DNA from: Rhizobiaceae bacterium
GTDB taxonomy: Bacteria > Pseudomonadota > Alphaproteobacteria > Rhizobiales > Rhizobiaceae
Direction: 5' to 3'
Length of the DNA stretch: 64,000 nt
Assembly (NCBI GenBank): GCA_029233925.1
Contig: JARGOX010000013.1
Coordinates: 112,056-176,055 of the forward strand
The notes beneath the pieces were generated by a model that had not been told where the DNA came from, made no database searches, and was given only the letters and a program-made list of their open reading frames with translations. A program made the position numbers and the translations under genes. Shown here piece by piece: positions 1 to 8,888 of the stretch (within the stretch, counting starts at the first letter, position 1; each line of letters begins with the position of its first letter).

Positions 1-1076
<1,076 letters not shown>

Positions 1077-1086
1077 TTTGAATCTG

Positions 1087-1114
1087 TGCAAAGTGGCCGA
1101 GAGGCCACTTTGCA
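1087..1114 (+). terminator. perfect 12-bp hairpin between phaA and phaB
   Basis: A perfect inverted repeat (arms 1087-1098 and 1103-1114, GAGA tetraloop) lies between the phaA stop and the phaB ribosome binding site. No T-run follows (TCCTAT), so an intrinsic terminator is doubtful. It is better read as an mRNA processing or stability hairpin that could set the phaA:phaB ratio. The hairpin is directly visible; its role is inferred. Confidence 0.6.
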
Positions 1115-1138
1115 TCCTATCAGCTATTGGGGAGTACC

Positions 1139-1864
1139 ATGAGCAGAGTTGCAGTCGTTACCGGAGGAACACGCGGAATAGGAGCCGCAATTGCCGTTGC
1201 TCTCAAGGAAGCCGGTTATCAGGTCGCCGCAAGTTATGCGGGCAATGACGAGAAGGCCAATGCATTCAAGGCAGAGACCGGTATCGCGGTCTACAAGTGG
1301 GACGTGGGCGACTATCAGGCCTGCGTTGATGGCATTGTACAGGTTGAAGCCGATCTTGGTCCGGTTGAGGTGCTGGTCAACAATGCGGGCATTACCCGTG
1401 ACGCCATGTTCCACAAGATGCTCCCCGAACAGTGGAGTGCGGTGATCAATACGAATCTGACAGGCCTGTTCAACATGACCCATCCGGTCTGGGTTGGCAT
1501 GCGTGATCGCGGCTTTGGCCGGATTATCAATATTTCCTCGATCAATGGCCAAAAAGGCCAGATGGGTCAGGTCAATTATTCAGCCGCCAAAGCAGGTGAC
1601 CTGGGGATGACCAAGGCGCTGGCCCAGGAGGGTGCAGCCAAAGGCATTACGGTCAATGCCATTTGTCCCGGCTATATTGGAACCGAAATGGTGCGTGCCG
1701 TGCCTGAGAAGGTGCTCAATGAGCGTATCATTCCCCAGATTCCCGTGGGACGGCTTGGCGAACCAGAGGAGATCGCCCGTTGCGTGGTCTTTCTGGCATC
1801 CGACGATGCCGGCTTTATCACGGGCTCGACGATCAGCGCCAATGGCGGTCAATATCTCATCTGA
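1139..1864 (+). CDS. phaB: acetoacetyl-CoA reductase
   Basis: NADPH-dependent short-chain dehydrogenase reducing acetoacetyl-CoA to (R)-3-hydroxybutyryl-CoA for PHB synthesis. The product is 241 residues, the usual PhaB length. Visible motifs are the nucleotide-binding TGGTRGIG near residue 9, NNAG, and the catalytic Ser-Tyr-Lys set (ISSING, then NYSAAKAG). The ATG at 1139 was chosen because GGGGAG lies just upstream; an in-frame TTG at 1127 would sit on that site. It is probably cotranscribed with phaA and is followed by a strong terminator. Confidence 0.96.
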   Translation: MSRVAVVTGGTRGIGAAIAVALKEAGYQVAASYAGNDEKANAFKAETGIAVYKWDVGDYQACVDGIVQVEADLGPVEVLVNNAGITRDAMFHKMLPEQWSAVINTNLTGLFNMTHPVWVGMRDRGFGRIINISSINGQKGQMGQVNYSAAKAGDLGMTKALAQEGAAKGITVNAICPGYIGTEMVRAVPEKVLNERIIPQIPVGRLGEPEEIARCVVFLASDDAGFITGSTISANGGQYLI

Positions 1865-1883
1865 TCGTTTTTGATCTGTTTGC

Positions 1884-1918
1884 AAAAGACGGCGTCCATC
1901 GGGCGCAGTCTTTTTTTT
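1884..1918 (+). terminator. rho-independent terminator after phaB
   Basis: AAAAGAC pairs with GTCTTTT, and the inner arms GCGTCC/GGGCGC close on a 3-nt loop with one internal mismatch. A run of eight T follows directly. This is a textbook intrinsic terminator 20 bp after the phaB stop, ending the phaAB unit before the repeat array. Confidence 0.85.
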
Positions 1919-2266
1919 GGCGGTAATTTTACGATCACCTGCTTTGCCTTCGGCCCACCCAACGCAGTGACCGATTCGCCCATTGTCTGCAGCATCGCGT
2001 CTTGCACTGTTGTGCGAGGGCCATGTTTTGGTCAGTTAGCCGTCAAACGTTAACGGCTGGCCGCTTTCTGGTGTGTCGGGTACGCCTGACAGACAGGAAA
2101 ATAGTGTCCGTGTGGGCGGCGGAACGCTAGATGTTGTGAGAACAAAAAGCGAATCTGCCCAGGTCAGTGATTCGTCGCCGATTCGTTCCGCTTTTGGTCG
2201 GAATCCTAACGCAGAAGACGATTTCTGGCGAAATTCTATTCATCAAAAATTTACAAATATCTATTC

Positions 2267-2282
2267 TTAACAAAAGGTTAAC
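2267..2282 (+). promoter_or_regulatory. CtrA-type box, repeat unit 1
   Basis: TTAA-N7-TTAAC (spacer CAAAAGG) at the right end of repeat block 1 matches the consensus of the alphaproteobacterial cell-cycle regulator CtrA. The match is visible; binding is inferred. Confidence 0.65.
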
Positions 2283-2639
2283 GGGTTTTTTGCATCACAA
2301 TGATGCCCTGCCTGATTTGAGCTGACTTGGCTAAAAGATGACTTCTGATTCGCCAATGAGCCCAACCGTGTGTTCTTCCCGATAAACGCATGCCCGCAAT
2401 CGGGTCGTCTGGCTGCCAAAGGTTAACAGCAGGCTCGGTTCCTGTCTGGTGAACGTCTGCGGATTGCGGAAAAATTGTGCCTTCGCCTACGGCTGAACGC
2501 TAGATGTTGTGAGAACAAATACGGAATCTGTACAGGTCGGTGATTCGTCGCTGATTCGTTCCGCTTTTGGTCGAAATCCTAACGCAAAACATGATTTCTG
2601 GCGCATTTGCATTCATCAAAAATTTACAAATATCTTTTC

Positions 2640-2655
2640 TTAACAAAAACTTAAC
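2640..2655 (+). promoter_or_regulatory. CtrA-type box, repeat unit 2
   Basis: TTAA-N7-TTAAC (spacer CAAAAAC) at the same position of repeat block 2, preceded by the same AT-rich tract as in unit 1. Confidence 0.65.
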
Positions 2656-3048
2656 AGGATAGCTCTTCCAGAGCCGATGGGTGGTGCAGGGCGACCCGGA
2701 TGGCTCAAGAAATGCCATTTGCTGCCAGAGTGATTCGCACATTGCCTTTGGTCACGTGATTTCATCGGTTTGTTTGCGCTGTTGCCTGCAATGTCGTCTG
2801 GCAGGGTTTTGGCCGTTTGGCCGCCAAAGGTTAAAATATGGCTGGGTTATGGTCGGGTGTCTGCACCCGATGGTGATTGAAGTTGTGTCTGCGTCCCTGG
2901 CTGAACGCTAGATGTTGTGAGAACAAAAAGCGAATCTGCACAGGTCAGTGATTCGTCGCCGATTCGTTCCGCTTTTGGTCGTATTCCTAATAAATATCAC
3001 TATATATAGGTAGGCATCTGTTAACCGGATATTGAGGAATATTGTTAT

Positions 3049-3063
3049 TTAACAAAAAGTTAA
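3049..3063 (+). promoter_or_regulatory. CtrA-type box, repeat unit 3
   Basis: TTAA-N7-TTAA (spacer CAAAAAG) at the end of block 3. It is retained although the sequence between it and the GANTC triplet has diverged from units 1 and 2, which argues that the box itself is selected. Confidence 0.65.
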
Positions 3064-3378
3064 TGAAGAAATTTCGTGTGGAATCCGCAATGGCGTCAAA
3101 GGTTAAGATTTGAGGAAAATTCGATAAGTTTTCAGCCCCTGTTCCAGCATGAAGATTCAGTATCTAGTGGTAGCCTTCACCGGAAAGGACACATCTTGCC
3201 GTGAACAAAACCTGAATCATCGCGAGTCAGCGATTCGTCGCCGATTCGTTCCACCCCTGTTCCAAATGTTAATGGCCGGCCTTCCAGGGGCTTCAAAGAA
3301 TGTTCGTTTTGCCGTGTGTCACGGTCCATTGTCGTGCTAATAGGCACCCCTTTCCAATGTGAAGATGTTTCCCCAGTC

Positions 3379-6300
3379 ATGTCCCAATCCCCTCCCAGGC
3401 AAGATCAACCCATGATATTCAGCGGCCGCGATGTCGTTGCGGTTCTTGGGCCGACCAATACCGGCAAAACGCATTATGCGATTGAACGCATGGTGGCCCA
3501 TGAGAGCGGTGTCATAGGACTGCCGCTTCGATTGCTGGCACGCGAAGTCTATGAGCGCATTTGTCTGAAAGTCGGTCGCGATAAAGTCGCGCTGGTGACC
3601 GGTGAGGAAAAGATCAGTCCGGCGGGCGCGCGCTATCAGGTCTGCACGGTGGAAGCCATGCCGCAGCAGACGGACGCGGCATTTGTAGCCATCGACGAGG
3701 TTCAACTGGCAGGTGACCTGGAGCGCGGCCATGTGTTCACCGACCGGATTCTCAATTTGCGGGGACGCCAGGAAACCCTGTTGCTGGGTGCTGGAACCAT
3801 GCGCGGCATTCTTGAAAAACTGCTGCCCGGCCTGACCGTGATTTCACGGCCGCGCCTTTCCCATCTTGCCTATGCGGGCGCAAAGAAGATTACGCGGCTG
3901 CCACGCCGGTCCGTCATTGTGGCGTTTTCGGCCGATGAGGTTTACGCCATCGCCGAGCTCATACGTCGCCAGCGCGGTGGCGCAGCTGTTGTTCTGGGCG
4001 CGCTGAGCCCGCGAACCCGCAATGCGCAGGTCGCGCTTTATCAGGCCGGAGATGTCGAATATCTGGTGGCCACCGACGCGATCGGGATGGGGCTCAATCT
4101 GGATGTTGATCATGTGGCATTTGCACAGGACCAGAAGTTTGACGGCTACCAGTATCGCAAATTGAACCCCTCCGAACTGGGACAGGTCGCAGGGCGTGCG
4201 GGTCGACATTTGCGCGATGGTACTTTTGGCGTGACGGGCCGGGTCGATTCGTTTTCGAATGATCTGGTCGAGCGTATTGAAAGCCATGATTTTGCGCCGA
4301 TGAAAGTGTTGCAGTGGCGCAGCAAGCAATTTGATTTCAGTTCTCTGACGTCACTGCAGGCCAGTCTCGACACGACACCGACGCTACCGGGATTGACCCG
4401 GTCCCTGCCGGTTGTCGATCAGCAGGCGCTTGAACATCTGGTGCGCGATCGCGATGTGGTTGATCTGGCGTCGACGCCTGAACGGGTGGAACAGCTCTGG
4501 GATGTATGTGCGCTTCCCGATTATCGCAGGATCACGCCTGCCCAGCATGCGGATATGATATCCACGATCTATGGAGATATTGTGCGCTCCGGCGCTATTC
4601 GCGAAGATTATATTGCCGAACAGATACGCAGGGCTGACCGAACGGACGGTGAGATCGACACTTTATCGGCGCGCATTTCCCAGATAAGAACCTGGACATA
4701 TGCTGCGCACAGACCCGGATGGCTTGCGAATCCGTCACACTGGCAAGAAAAGACTCGAGAAATCGAGGATCGACTGTCAGATGCACTGCATGAGAGGTTG
4801 ACGAAACGCTTCGTTGACCGCAGGACATCTGTGCTCATGAAGCGGTTAAGAGAGAATGCGATGCTTGAAGCTGAAATTGGTGTTGATGGTGATGTTTTTG
4901 TTGAAGGACATCACGTGGGGCAATTGGCGGGATTCCGCTTTACGCTGGACTCAAGTGCAGAGGGGCCGGACGCCAAGGCTGTCCTGGCCGCTGCGCAGAA
5001 ATCTCTGGGGCTGGAATTCGAGGCGCGGGCGGCGCGCCTGCACGCTTCCGGCAATAGCGACTTTGCCCTTGGATCAGACGCTGTTCTACGCTGGATGGGT
5101 GATCCCGTCGCACGATTGACCGATAGCGATTCGATTTTGCGACCGCGATCGATTTTGCTGGCCGACGAACAATTGTCCGCGCAGGCCAGAGACGTTGTTG
5201 TCGCCCGCATCGAGCGTTTCGTGAATCACCATATCAGCACGATCCTCAAGCCGCTGGACGAACTTGCGCGCGCCGAGGATCTGGAGGGACTGGCAAAGGG
5301 ACTGGCCTTCCGGCTGGTTGAAGCCCTGGGAATTCTGTTCCGCCGTGATGTGGCCGATGATGTCAAGGCGCTGGATCAGGATGCCCGTGGATCCTTGCGG
5401 CGTTATGGCGTGCGCTTTGGCGCCTATCACATTTTCATGCCCGCTCTGCTCAAACCGGCGCCCGCAGAATTGATCACATTGCTTTGGTCGCTGCGCAACA
5501 ATGGGTTTGACAAACCGGGCTACGGCGAAATCACCGGAGCACTGGCAGCCGGTCGGACCTCGATTGTGACCGATGCGTCTTTCGAGCGGGAATTCTACCG
5601 GCTTTCAGGCTTCCGCTTTCTGGGCAAGCGCGCAGTGCGCGTCGATATTCTCGAGCGGCTTTCCGATCTGATCCGTCCGCTGTTGCAGTGGAAGCCCAAT
5701 GGTGCCGCGCGTCCGGACGGTGCCTATGATGGCCGCCGTTTTGTCACCACACCCGCCATGTTGTCGATCCTTGGTGCGACGCCGGATGACATAGAGGAAA
5801 TTCTCAAAGGGCTTGGGTATCGTGCCGACACGGTCACCGCCGAGGACGTTTCGGCGCACCTGGCATCCGTGGATGAAAAAATCCTGCAGGCCGAGGCAGC
5901 CAAGGCGGCAGAAGCACAGGCGGCCGCAGTGCAGGCAGAAGAGTCTGCCGCAGCGCCAGCAGAAGAGACCAGTGCTGCAGCGCCGACTGCTGCCGTAGAC
6001 ACGGCACCCGAAGCAACGGCCGCACAGCCGGAGGCCGAACCAGCGAGTGTCGTTTCCAGTGCTGACGCAGACAAAACCGAAACGGCACCTCAAGTCCCCG
6101 CAGCAGATGCAGGAAGCACTTTGGAAGCGGCAGCAGTTTCCGCCGCCCCGGATGGACATACTTCAGATGGTCAAAGCCCAGAGGACCAGGCAGCACATGT
6201 CCCGACATCTGATGGGCAAGCAGACGCCTCAGACGTTGAGGCGCCCAAGCCGGTGCTGTTGTGGCACCCGGCAGGGCGTACCGACAACAATCGCGGACGC

Positions 6301-6579
6301 AACAGGAACCAGCAGAAGCCGAACCAGGGTGCCGGCCGGGGCAACAACAGGAACAACAGCGAAGGTGATCGTTCCGGCAAGCCTCAGAACAGGCCAAATG
6401 ATCGGTCGAACGATCGGGCCAATGACAAACCAAGGGGCAAGGGCGGCTTCAAAGGCAAGTCGCAGAAACCGGCGAAAGGCAATCAGTTCGCTGCACGCCC
6501 ACCGCGCAAGGAAAAACCCATCGATCCGGATTCACCCTTTGCCAAACTCGCTGCCCTCAAGGAGCAGATGAAAAAGTAA
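3379..6579 (+). CDS. SUV3-like DEAD/DEAH-box helicase with basic C-terminal tail
   Basis: Superfamily 2 helicase of 1066 residues, related to mitochondrial RNA helicase SUV3 and annotated MgpS in some rhizobia. Walker A is GPTNTGKTHYAIERM near residue 25. The Walker B region is DEVQLAGD. Conserved helicase motifs continue through ATDAIGMGLNLD and QVAGRAGRH. After the catalytic part comes a long Ala/Glu-rich low-complexity stretch, then an Arg/Asn/Gly/Lys-rich tail typical of an RNA-binding extension. Start choices are GTG 3316, ATG 3379 and ATG 3412. I chose 3379 because the helicase fold begins shortly after; no strong ribosome binding site decides it. Partner and substrate are unknown; the adjacent S4 gene suggests RNA. 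Confidence 0.85.
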   Translation: MSQSPPRQDQPMIFSGRDVVAVLGPTNTGKTHYAIERMVAHESGVIGLPLRLLAREVYERICLKVGRDKVALVTGEEKISPAGARYQVCTVEAMPQQTDAAFVAIDEVQLAGDLERGHVFTDRILNLRGRQETLLLGAGTMRGILEKLLPGLTVISRPRLSHLAYAGAKKITRLPRRSVIVAFSADEVYAIAELIRRQRGGAAVVLGALSPRTRNAQVALYQAGDVEYLVATDAIGMGLNLDVDHVAFAQDQKFDGYQYRKLNPSELGQVAGRAGRHLRDGTFGVTGRVDSFSNDLVERIESHDFAPMKVLQWRSKQFDFSSLTSLQASLDTTPTLPGLTRSLPVVDQQALEHLVRDRDVVDLASTPERVEQLWDVCALPDYRRITPAQHADMISTIYGDIVRSGAIREDYIAEQIRRADRTDGEIDTLSARISQIRTWTYAAHRPGWLANPSHWQEKTREIEDRLSDALHERLTKRFVDRRTSVLMKRLRENAMLEAEIGVDGDVFVEGHHVGQLAGFRFTLDSSAEGPDAKAVLAAAQKSLGLEFEARAARLHASGNSDFALGSDAVLRWMGDPVARLTDSDSILRPRSILLADEQLSAQARDVVVARIERFVNHHISTILKPLDELARAEDLEGLAKGLAFRLVEALGILFRRDVADDVKALDQDARGSLRRYGVRFGAYHIFMPALLKPAPAELITLLWSLRNNGFDKPGYGEITGALAAGRTSIVTDASFEREFYRLSGFRFLGKRAVRVDILERLSDLIRPLLQWKPNGAARPDGAYDGRRFVTTPAMLSILGATPDDIEEILKGLGYRADTVTAEDVSAHLASVDEKILQAEAAKAAEAQAAAVQAEESAAAPAEETSAAAPTAAVDTAPEATAAQPEAEPASVVSSADADKTETAPQVPAADAGSTLEAAAVSAAPDGHTSDGQSPEDQAAHVPTSDGQADASDVEAPKPVLLWHPAGRTDNNRGRNRNQQKPNQGAGRGNNRNNSEGDRSGKPQNRPNDRSNDRANDKPRGKGGFKGKSQKPAKGNQFAARPPRKEKPIDPDSPFAKLAALKEQMKK

Positions 6580-6641
6580 AACGTGCCATTACAGGAGATG
6601 ACGCACTTGAACGTCGGTCAAAATTGCCAGGAGCATCCGCT

Positions 6642-6674
6642 ATGCGATGCGTCTGTCGGGTCCTGAAGCGATGA
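6642..6674 (+). CDS. possible 10-codon leader peptide
   Basis: An ATG at 6642, 8 nt after AGGAG (6629-6633), opens a 10-codon frame (MRCVCRVLKR). Its TGA overlaps the ATG of the S4 gene as ATGA (6671-6674). The ribosome binding site spacing fits this ATG better than the S4 start, so the S4 protein may be made by translational coupling. Too short to assert as a real peptide. Confidence 0.3.
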   Translation: MRCVCRVLKR

Positions 6675-7057
6675 GCGAACAGCGGCAGCGTATTGACAAG
6701 TGGTTGTTTTTTGCGCGCGTTGTGAAATCCCGGTCGCTGGCCGCCAAACTGGCGCAATCGGGTCGGGTGCGGGTCAATGGGGACAAGATCAGCCAGGCCA
6801 GCAGGCAGGTTGTTCCAGGCGAGGTTCTGACCATCACGCTTGAACGGCAGATTCTGATACTGAAAATTCTGGAACCTGGCGAACGGCGTGGGCCCTATGA
6901 AGAGGCAAAGCTTCTTTACGAGGATATCAGTCCACCTCCAGTGACCAACAAGGAAAAACAATTTTCGGGTCAAGCAATCCAGCGTGAAGCTGGCAGTGGC
7001 AGGCCGACAAAGCGTGAGCGACGCGTGCTTGACAAGTGGAATTCATCTGGCGACTGA
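6671..7057 (+). CDS. S4-domain RNA-binding protein (Hsp15-like)
   Basis: Small basic protein of 128 residues with an N-terminal S4 domain (QRIDKWLFFARVVKSRSLAA, then GRVRVNGDKI), as in heat-shock protein Hsp15/HslR, which rescues stalled 50S subunits carrying peptidyl-tRNA. The C-terminal half is charged and probably extended. An alternative start at 6647 adds 8 residues without S4 similarity. It lies 91 bp after the helicase gene in the same direction and is probably cotranscribed. Family is clear; the exact rRNA target is inferred. Confidence 0.85.
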   Translation: MSEQRQRIDKWLFFARVVKSRSLAAKLAQSGRVRVNGDKISQASRQVVPGEVLTITLERQILILKILEPGERRGPYEEAKLLYEDISPPPVTNKEKQFSGQAIQREAGSGRPTKRERRVLDKWNSSGD

Positions 7058-7072
7058 AGTGCCCATGCGACA

Positions 7073-7088
7073 ATTTGTACCAACCGGG
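7073..7088 (+). repeat. 16-bp repeat, copy 1 (upstream of the ferredoxin gene)
   Basis: ATTTGTACCAACCGGG recurs exactly at 7988-8003, upstream of the CarD gene. An exact 16-mer shared by two neighbouring upstream regions is a candidate operator. Confidence 0.5.
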
Positions 7089-7282
7089 CGAATGTTTGCT
7101 TTGCTGCTGATTCTGCGAGATGGATATACCCTTGCGGGGTGGAAAAATTAGAACGCCATTTCTGTAAGATGGGCTCTATCTGTGAGACTGAAGGCGGCAG
7201 TTGGTGGCTGGTCTTGCCAATGCAAAACAAAGCCGCTACCTGACAATGGCATAGAGCCGAGCAAGAATTACCGGAGCCGTCC

Positions 7283-7621
7283 ATGACATATATCGTCACC
7301 GATGATTGCATCAAATGCAAATATACAGATTGCGTGGAAGTATGTCCGGTTGACTGTTTCTACGAGGGCGAGAACATGCTCGTCATTCATCCCGATGAAT
7401 GCATTGATTGTGGCGTTTGCGAGCCTGAATGCCCGGCAGAAGCCATCAAGCCCGACACGGAACCCGGCCTCGACAAATGGCTGCAGATCAATACGGAATA
7501 TGCCGACAAGTGGCCAAACCTGACCGTCAAACGGGATCCGCCAGCCGATGCAGCAAAGTTCGATGGCATGGAAGGCAAGTTCGAAAGATTCTTCTCTTCC
7601 AATCCGGGCGAAGGTGACTGA
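7283..7621 (+). CDS. fdxA: 7Fe-8S ferredoxin FdxA
   Basis: Electron-transfer ferredoxin of 112 residues. The N-terminal half carries the cysteine pattern of a [3Fe-4S] plus [4Fe-4S] protein ([17 protein letters not shown] near residues 9-24, then [12 protein letters not shown] near 40-50). The C-terminal extension ([11 protein letters not shown]) is typical of the FdxA family. The length matches alphaproteobacterial FdxA. It has its own 225-bp upstream region, which includes the 16-bp repeat shared with the CarD gene. The redox partner cannot be read from context. Confidence 0.95.
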   Translation: MTYIVTDDCIKCKYTDCVEVCPVDCFYEGENMLVIHPDECIDCGVCEPECPAEAIKPDTEPGLDKWLQINTEYADKWPNLTVKRDPPADAAKFDGMEGKFERFFSSNPGEGD

Positions 7622-8038
7622 TCCACGATCGATCTGACACTTTGGGTTTTCATCGTGGCCGCTTGCATCAAGGCATGCCAAGATGAAGTTCCCTTAACCA
7701 GAATATGAAATGACGGCTGGCCTGTCGGGTACTTGTGCGCCAAATTATTGATTTGCACTATATTTTGTGTTATATGTGAACAACTGACCTCAAGCTGGTC
7801 TGATGGGCCAGCCACGATTGCCACGACCACGGAAGATAAACATCCCCGCGAAATCAATCTTTATCGATGACCGATCGAGTGTTCGGCTTTCGGATATTGA
7901 CGGATGTTGTTTGACCCGTGCGCAGTCTGCCTCGCAGGTACAAGTGGCTGAGCCCCGATCGGGTTCAGACACGGGTCCGATGACCGGATTTGTACCAACC
8001 GGGTGGTCGCCGGTTGTAACAGGGAGTATTGGAAGCGT
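7622..8038. other. 417-bp intergenic region upstream of the CarD gene
   Basis: It holds an AT-rich stretch around 7740-7780 that could contain a promoter, the second 16-bp repeat copy and a short inverted repeat just before the CarD start. A 79-codon open frame (7803-8042) ends across the CarD ATG but shows no family features and no good start. Confidence 0.5.
7988..8016 (+). promoter_or_regulatory. 16-bp repeat copy 2 and adjoining inverted repeat before carD
   Basis: ATTTGTACCAACCGGG (7988-8003) is identical to 7073-7088. Its CAACCGG end (7996-8002) is mirrored by CCGGTTG (8010-8016) with a 7-nt spacer, immediately upstream of AGGGAG and the carD ATG. This could be an operator or a 5'-UTR hairpin. 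Function not known. Confidence 0.45.
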
Positions 8039-8638
8039 ATGACAACCCAGCAAAAAAAGCCTTCTCAGCGCCAGGGTTTTAAAACCGGCGAATTTATTGT
8101 CTATCCGGCCCACGGCGTCGGACAAATTGCGACAATTGAAGATCAGGAGGTCGCAGGGCACAAGCTCGAATTGTTTGTTATTGATTTTGACAAGGACAAG
8201 ATGCGGCTCAAGGTACCTGTTGCCAAAGCGCTGTCCATTGGAATGCGGAAACTTTCGGAAACCGATTTTGTCGAACGTGCCTTGAAGGTTGTTCAGGGAC
8301 GGGCGCGCGTCAAACGCACCATGTGGTCGCGTCGTGCCCAGGAATATGATGCCAAAATCAATTCTGGCGATCTGATCTCAATTGCTGAAGTGGTTCGTGA
8401 CCTCTATCGCGCCGACAATCAGCCGGAACAATCCTATTCGGAGCGTCAGCTTTATGAAGCCGCACTGGATCGGATGGCCCGTGAACTTGCGGCGGTCAAC
8501 AAGCTTTCCGATACGGAAGCTGTTCGACTGATTGAGGTCAATTTGAACAAGGGGCCGAAACGTGGCAAGGCAGCAGAAGAAGAAGCCGCCGCTGCGGCTG
8601 CTGCAGCCGATGGCGAAACACAGGAAGCTGCTGCTTAA
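8039..8638 (+). CDS. CarD/CdnL-family transcriptional regulator
   Basis: RNA-polymerase-binding regulator of 199 residues. The N-terminal CarD/TRCF-type RNAP interaction domain spans about residues 15-75 (FKTGEFIVYPAHGVGQI). A helical DNA-contacting domain follows (RRAQEYDAKINSGD, VVRDLYRADNQPEQSYSERQLYEAALDRMARELA). The Ala/Glu-rich tail is disordered. The start at 8039 follows AGGGAG; an upstream in-frame GTG at 8003 lies inside the repeat and is rejected. CarD proteins stabilise open complexes at rRNA and growth promoters. Adjacency to rpoH2 is conserved in rhizobia. Confidence 0.9.
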   Translation: MTTQQKKPSQRQGFKTGEFIVYPAHGVGQIATIEDQEVAGHKLELFVIDFDKDKMRLKVPVAKALSIGMRKLSETDFVERALKVVQGRARVKRTMWSRRAQEYDAKINSGDLISIAEVVRDLYRADNQPEQSYSERQLYEAALDRMARELAAVNKLSDTEAVRLIEVNLNKGPKRGKAAEEEAAAAAAAADGETQEAAA

Positions 8639-8661
8639 ACAATGAATCTGGGAATCTGGAC

Positions 8662-8683
8662 CTGTTCACCGTAAAGTGAACAG
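8662..8683 (+). promoter_or_regulatory. inverted repeat after the CarD gene
   Basis: CTGTTCAC and GTGAACAG form a perfect 8-bp dyad with a 6-nt centre, about 25 bp after the carD stop and upstream of the true terminator. GTGAAC recurs twice more before rpoH2 (near 8794 and 8822). It could be a protein-binding site or part of a processed 3' end. Confidence 0.35.
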
Positions 8684-8720
8684 ATCTGCCGGATACATAT
8701 TCCTCTGAAAATATTTGAAG

Positions 8721-8745
8721 AACCCGGCCATTGGCCGGGTTTTTT
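8721..8745 (+). terminator. rho-independent terminator after the CarD gene
   Basis: AACCCGGCC and GGCCGGGTT form a perfect 9-bp stem with a 3-nt loop, followed by T5. It separates carD from rpoH2. Confidence 0.9.
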
Positions 8746-8888
8746 GCGTTAAAATGACCAGATTTGGAATTCTGGAACGGTTGGTTCCAAATAGTGAACA
8801 CAGCGTTTCCTTGCTTAAAAAGTGAACCGAACTCACGTTTGATGCGTAATCAAAGGTATTAGGCCAATTTTTCATCCGGGAGTGTGAC

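Larger units (their letters stand above)
1973..3252. repeat. tandem array of three full and one decayed unit with CtrA-type and GANTC sites
   Basis: This 1.3-kb stretch between phaB and the helicase gene has no credible gene. It contains direct repeats with a period of 373 and 408 bp. Three 161-bp conserved blocks (2122-2282, 2495-2655, 2903-3063) start with GAACGCTAGATGTTGTGAGA and end at a TTAA-N7-TTAA box. A decayed fourth copy is recognisable at 3203-3252. CAAA(G/C)GTTAA lies exactly 78 bp before each of the three full blocks (2044, 2417, 2825); an equivalent at 3097 precedes the decayed copy. Between these anchors the sequence is diverged, and the right half of block 3 is diverged although its length is unchanged. 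Role unknown: regulatory array, small-RNA genes or replication-related DNA are possible. Confidence 0.85.

Noticed and set aside
1973-3252. Chromosomal replication origin
   Set aside because: CtrA boxes, GANTC sites and AT-rich tracts recall Caulobacter Cori, but I found no convincing DnaA box (TTATNCACA type) and no hemE, parAB or dnaA neighbour. Kept only as a possibility under the array.
7803-8042. 79-codon gene overlapping the carD start
   Set aside because: No family similarity, biased composition and no clear ribosome binding site; most likely a chance open frame over the promoter region.
8761-8830. EcfG (GGAAC-N16/17-CGTT) promoter upstream of rpoH2
   Set aside because: GGAAC at 8774 and CGTT at 8804 are 25 bp apart, too far for this promoter class.
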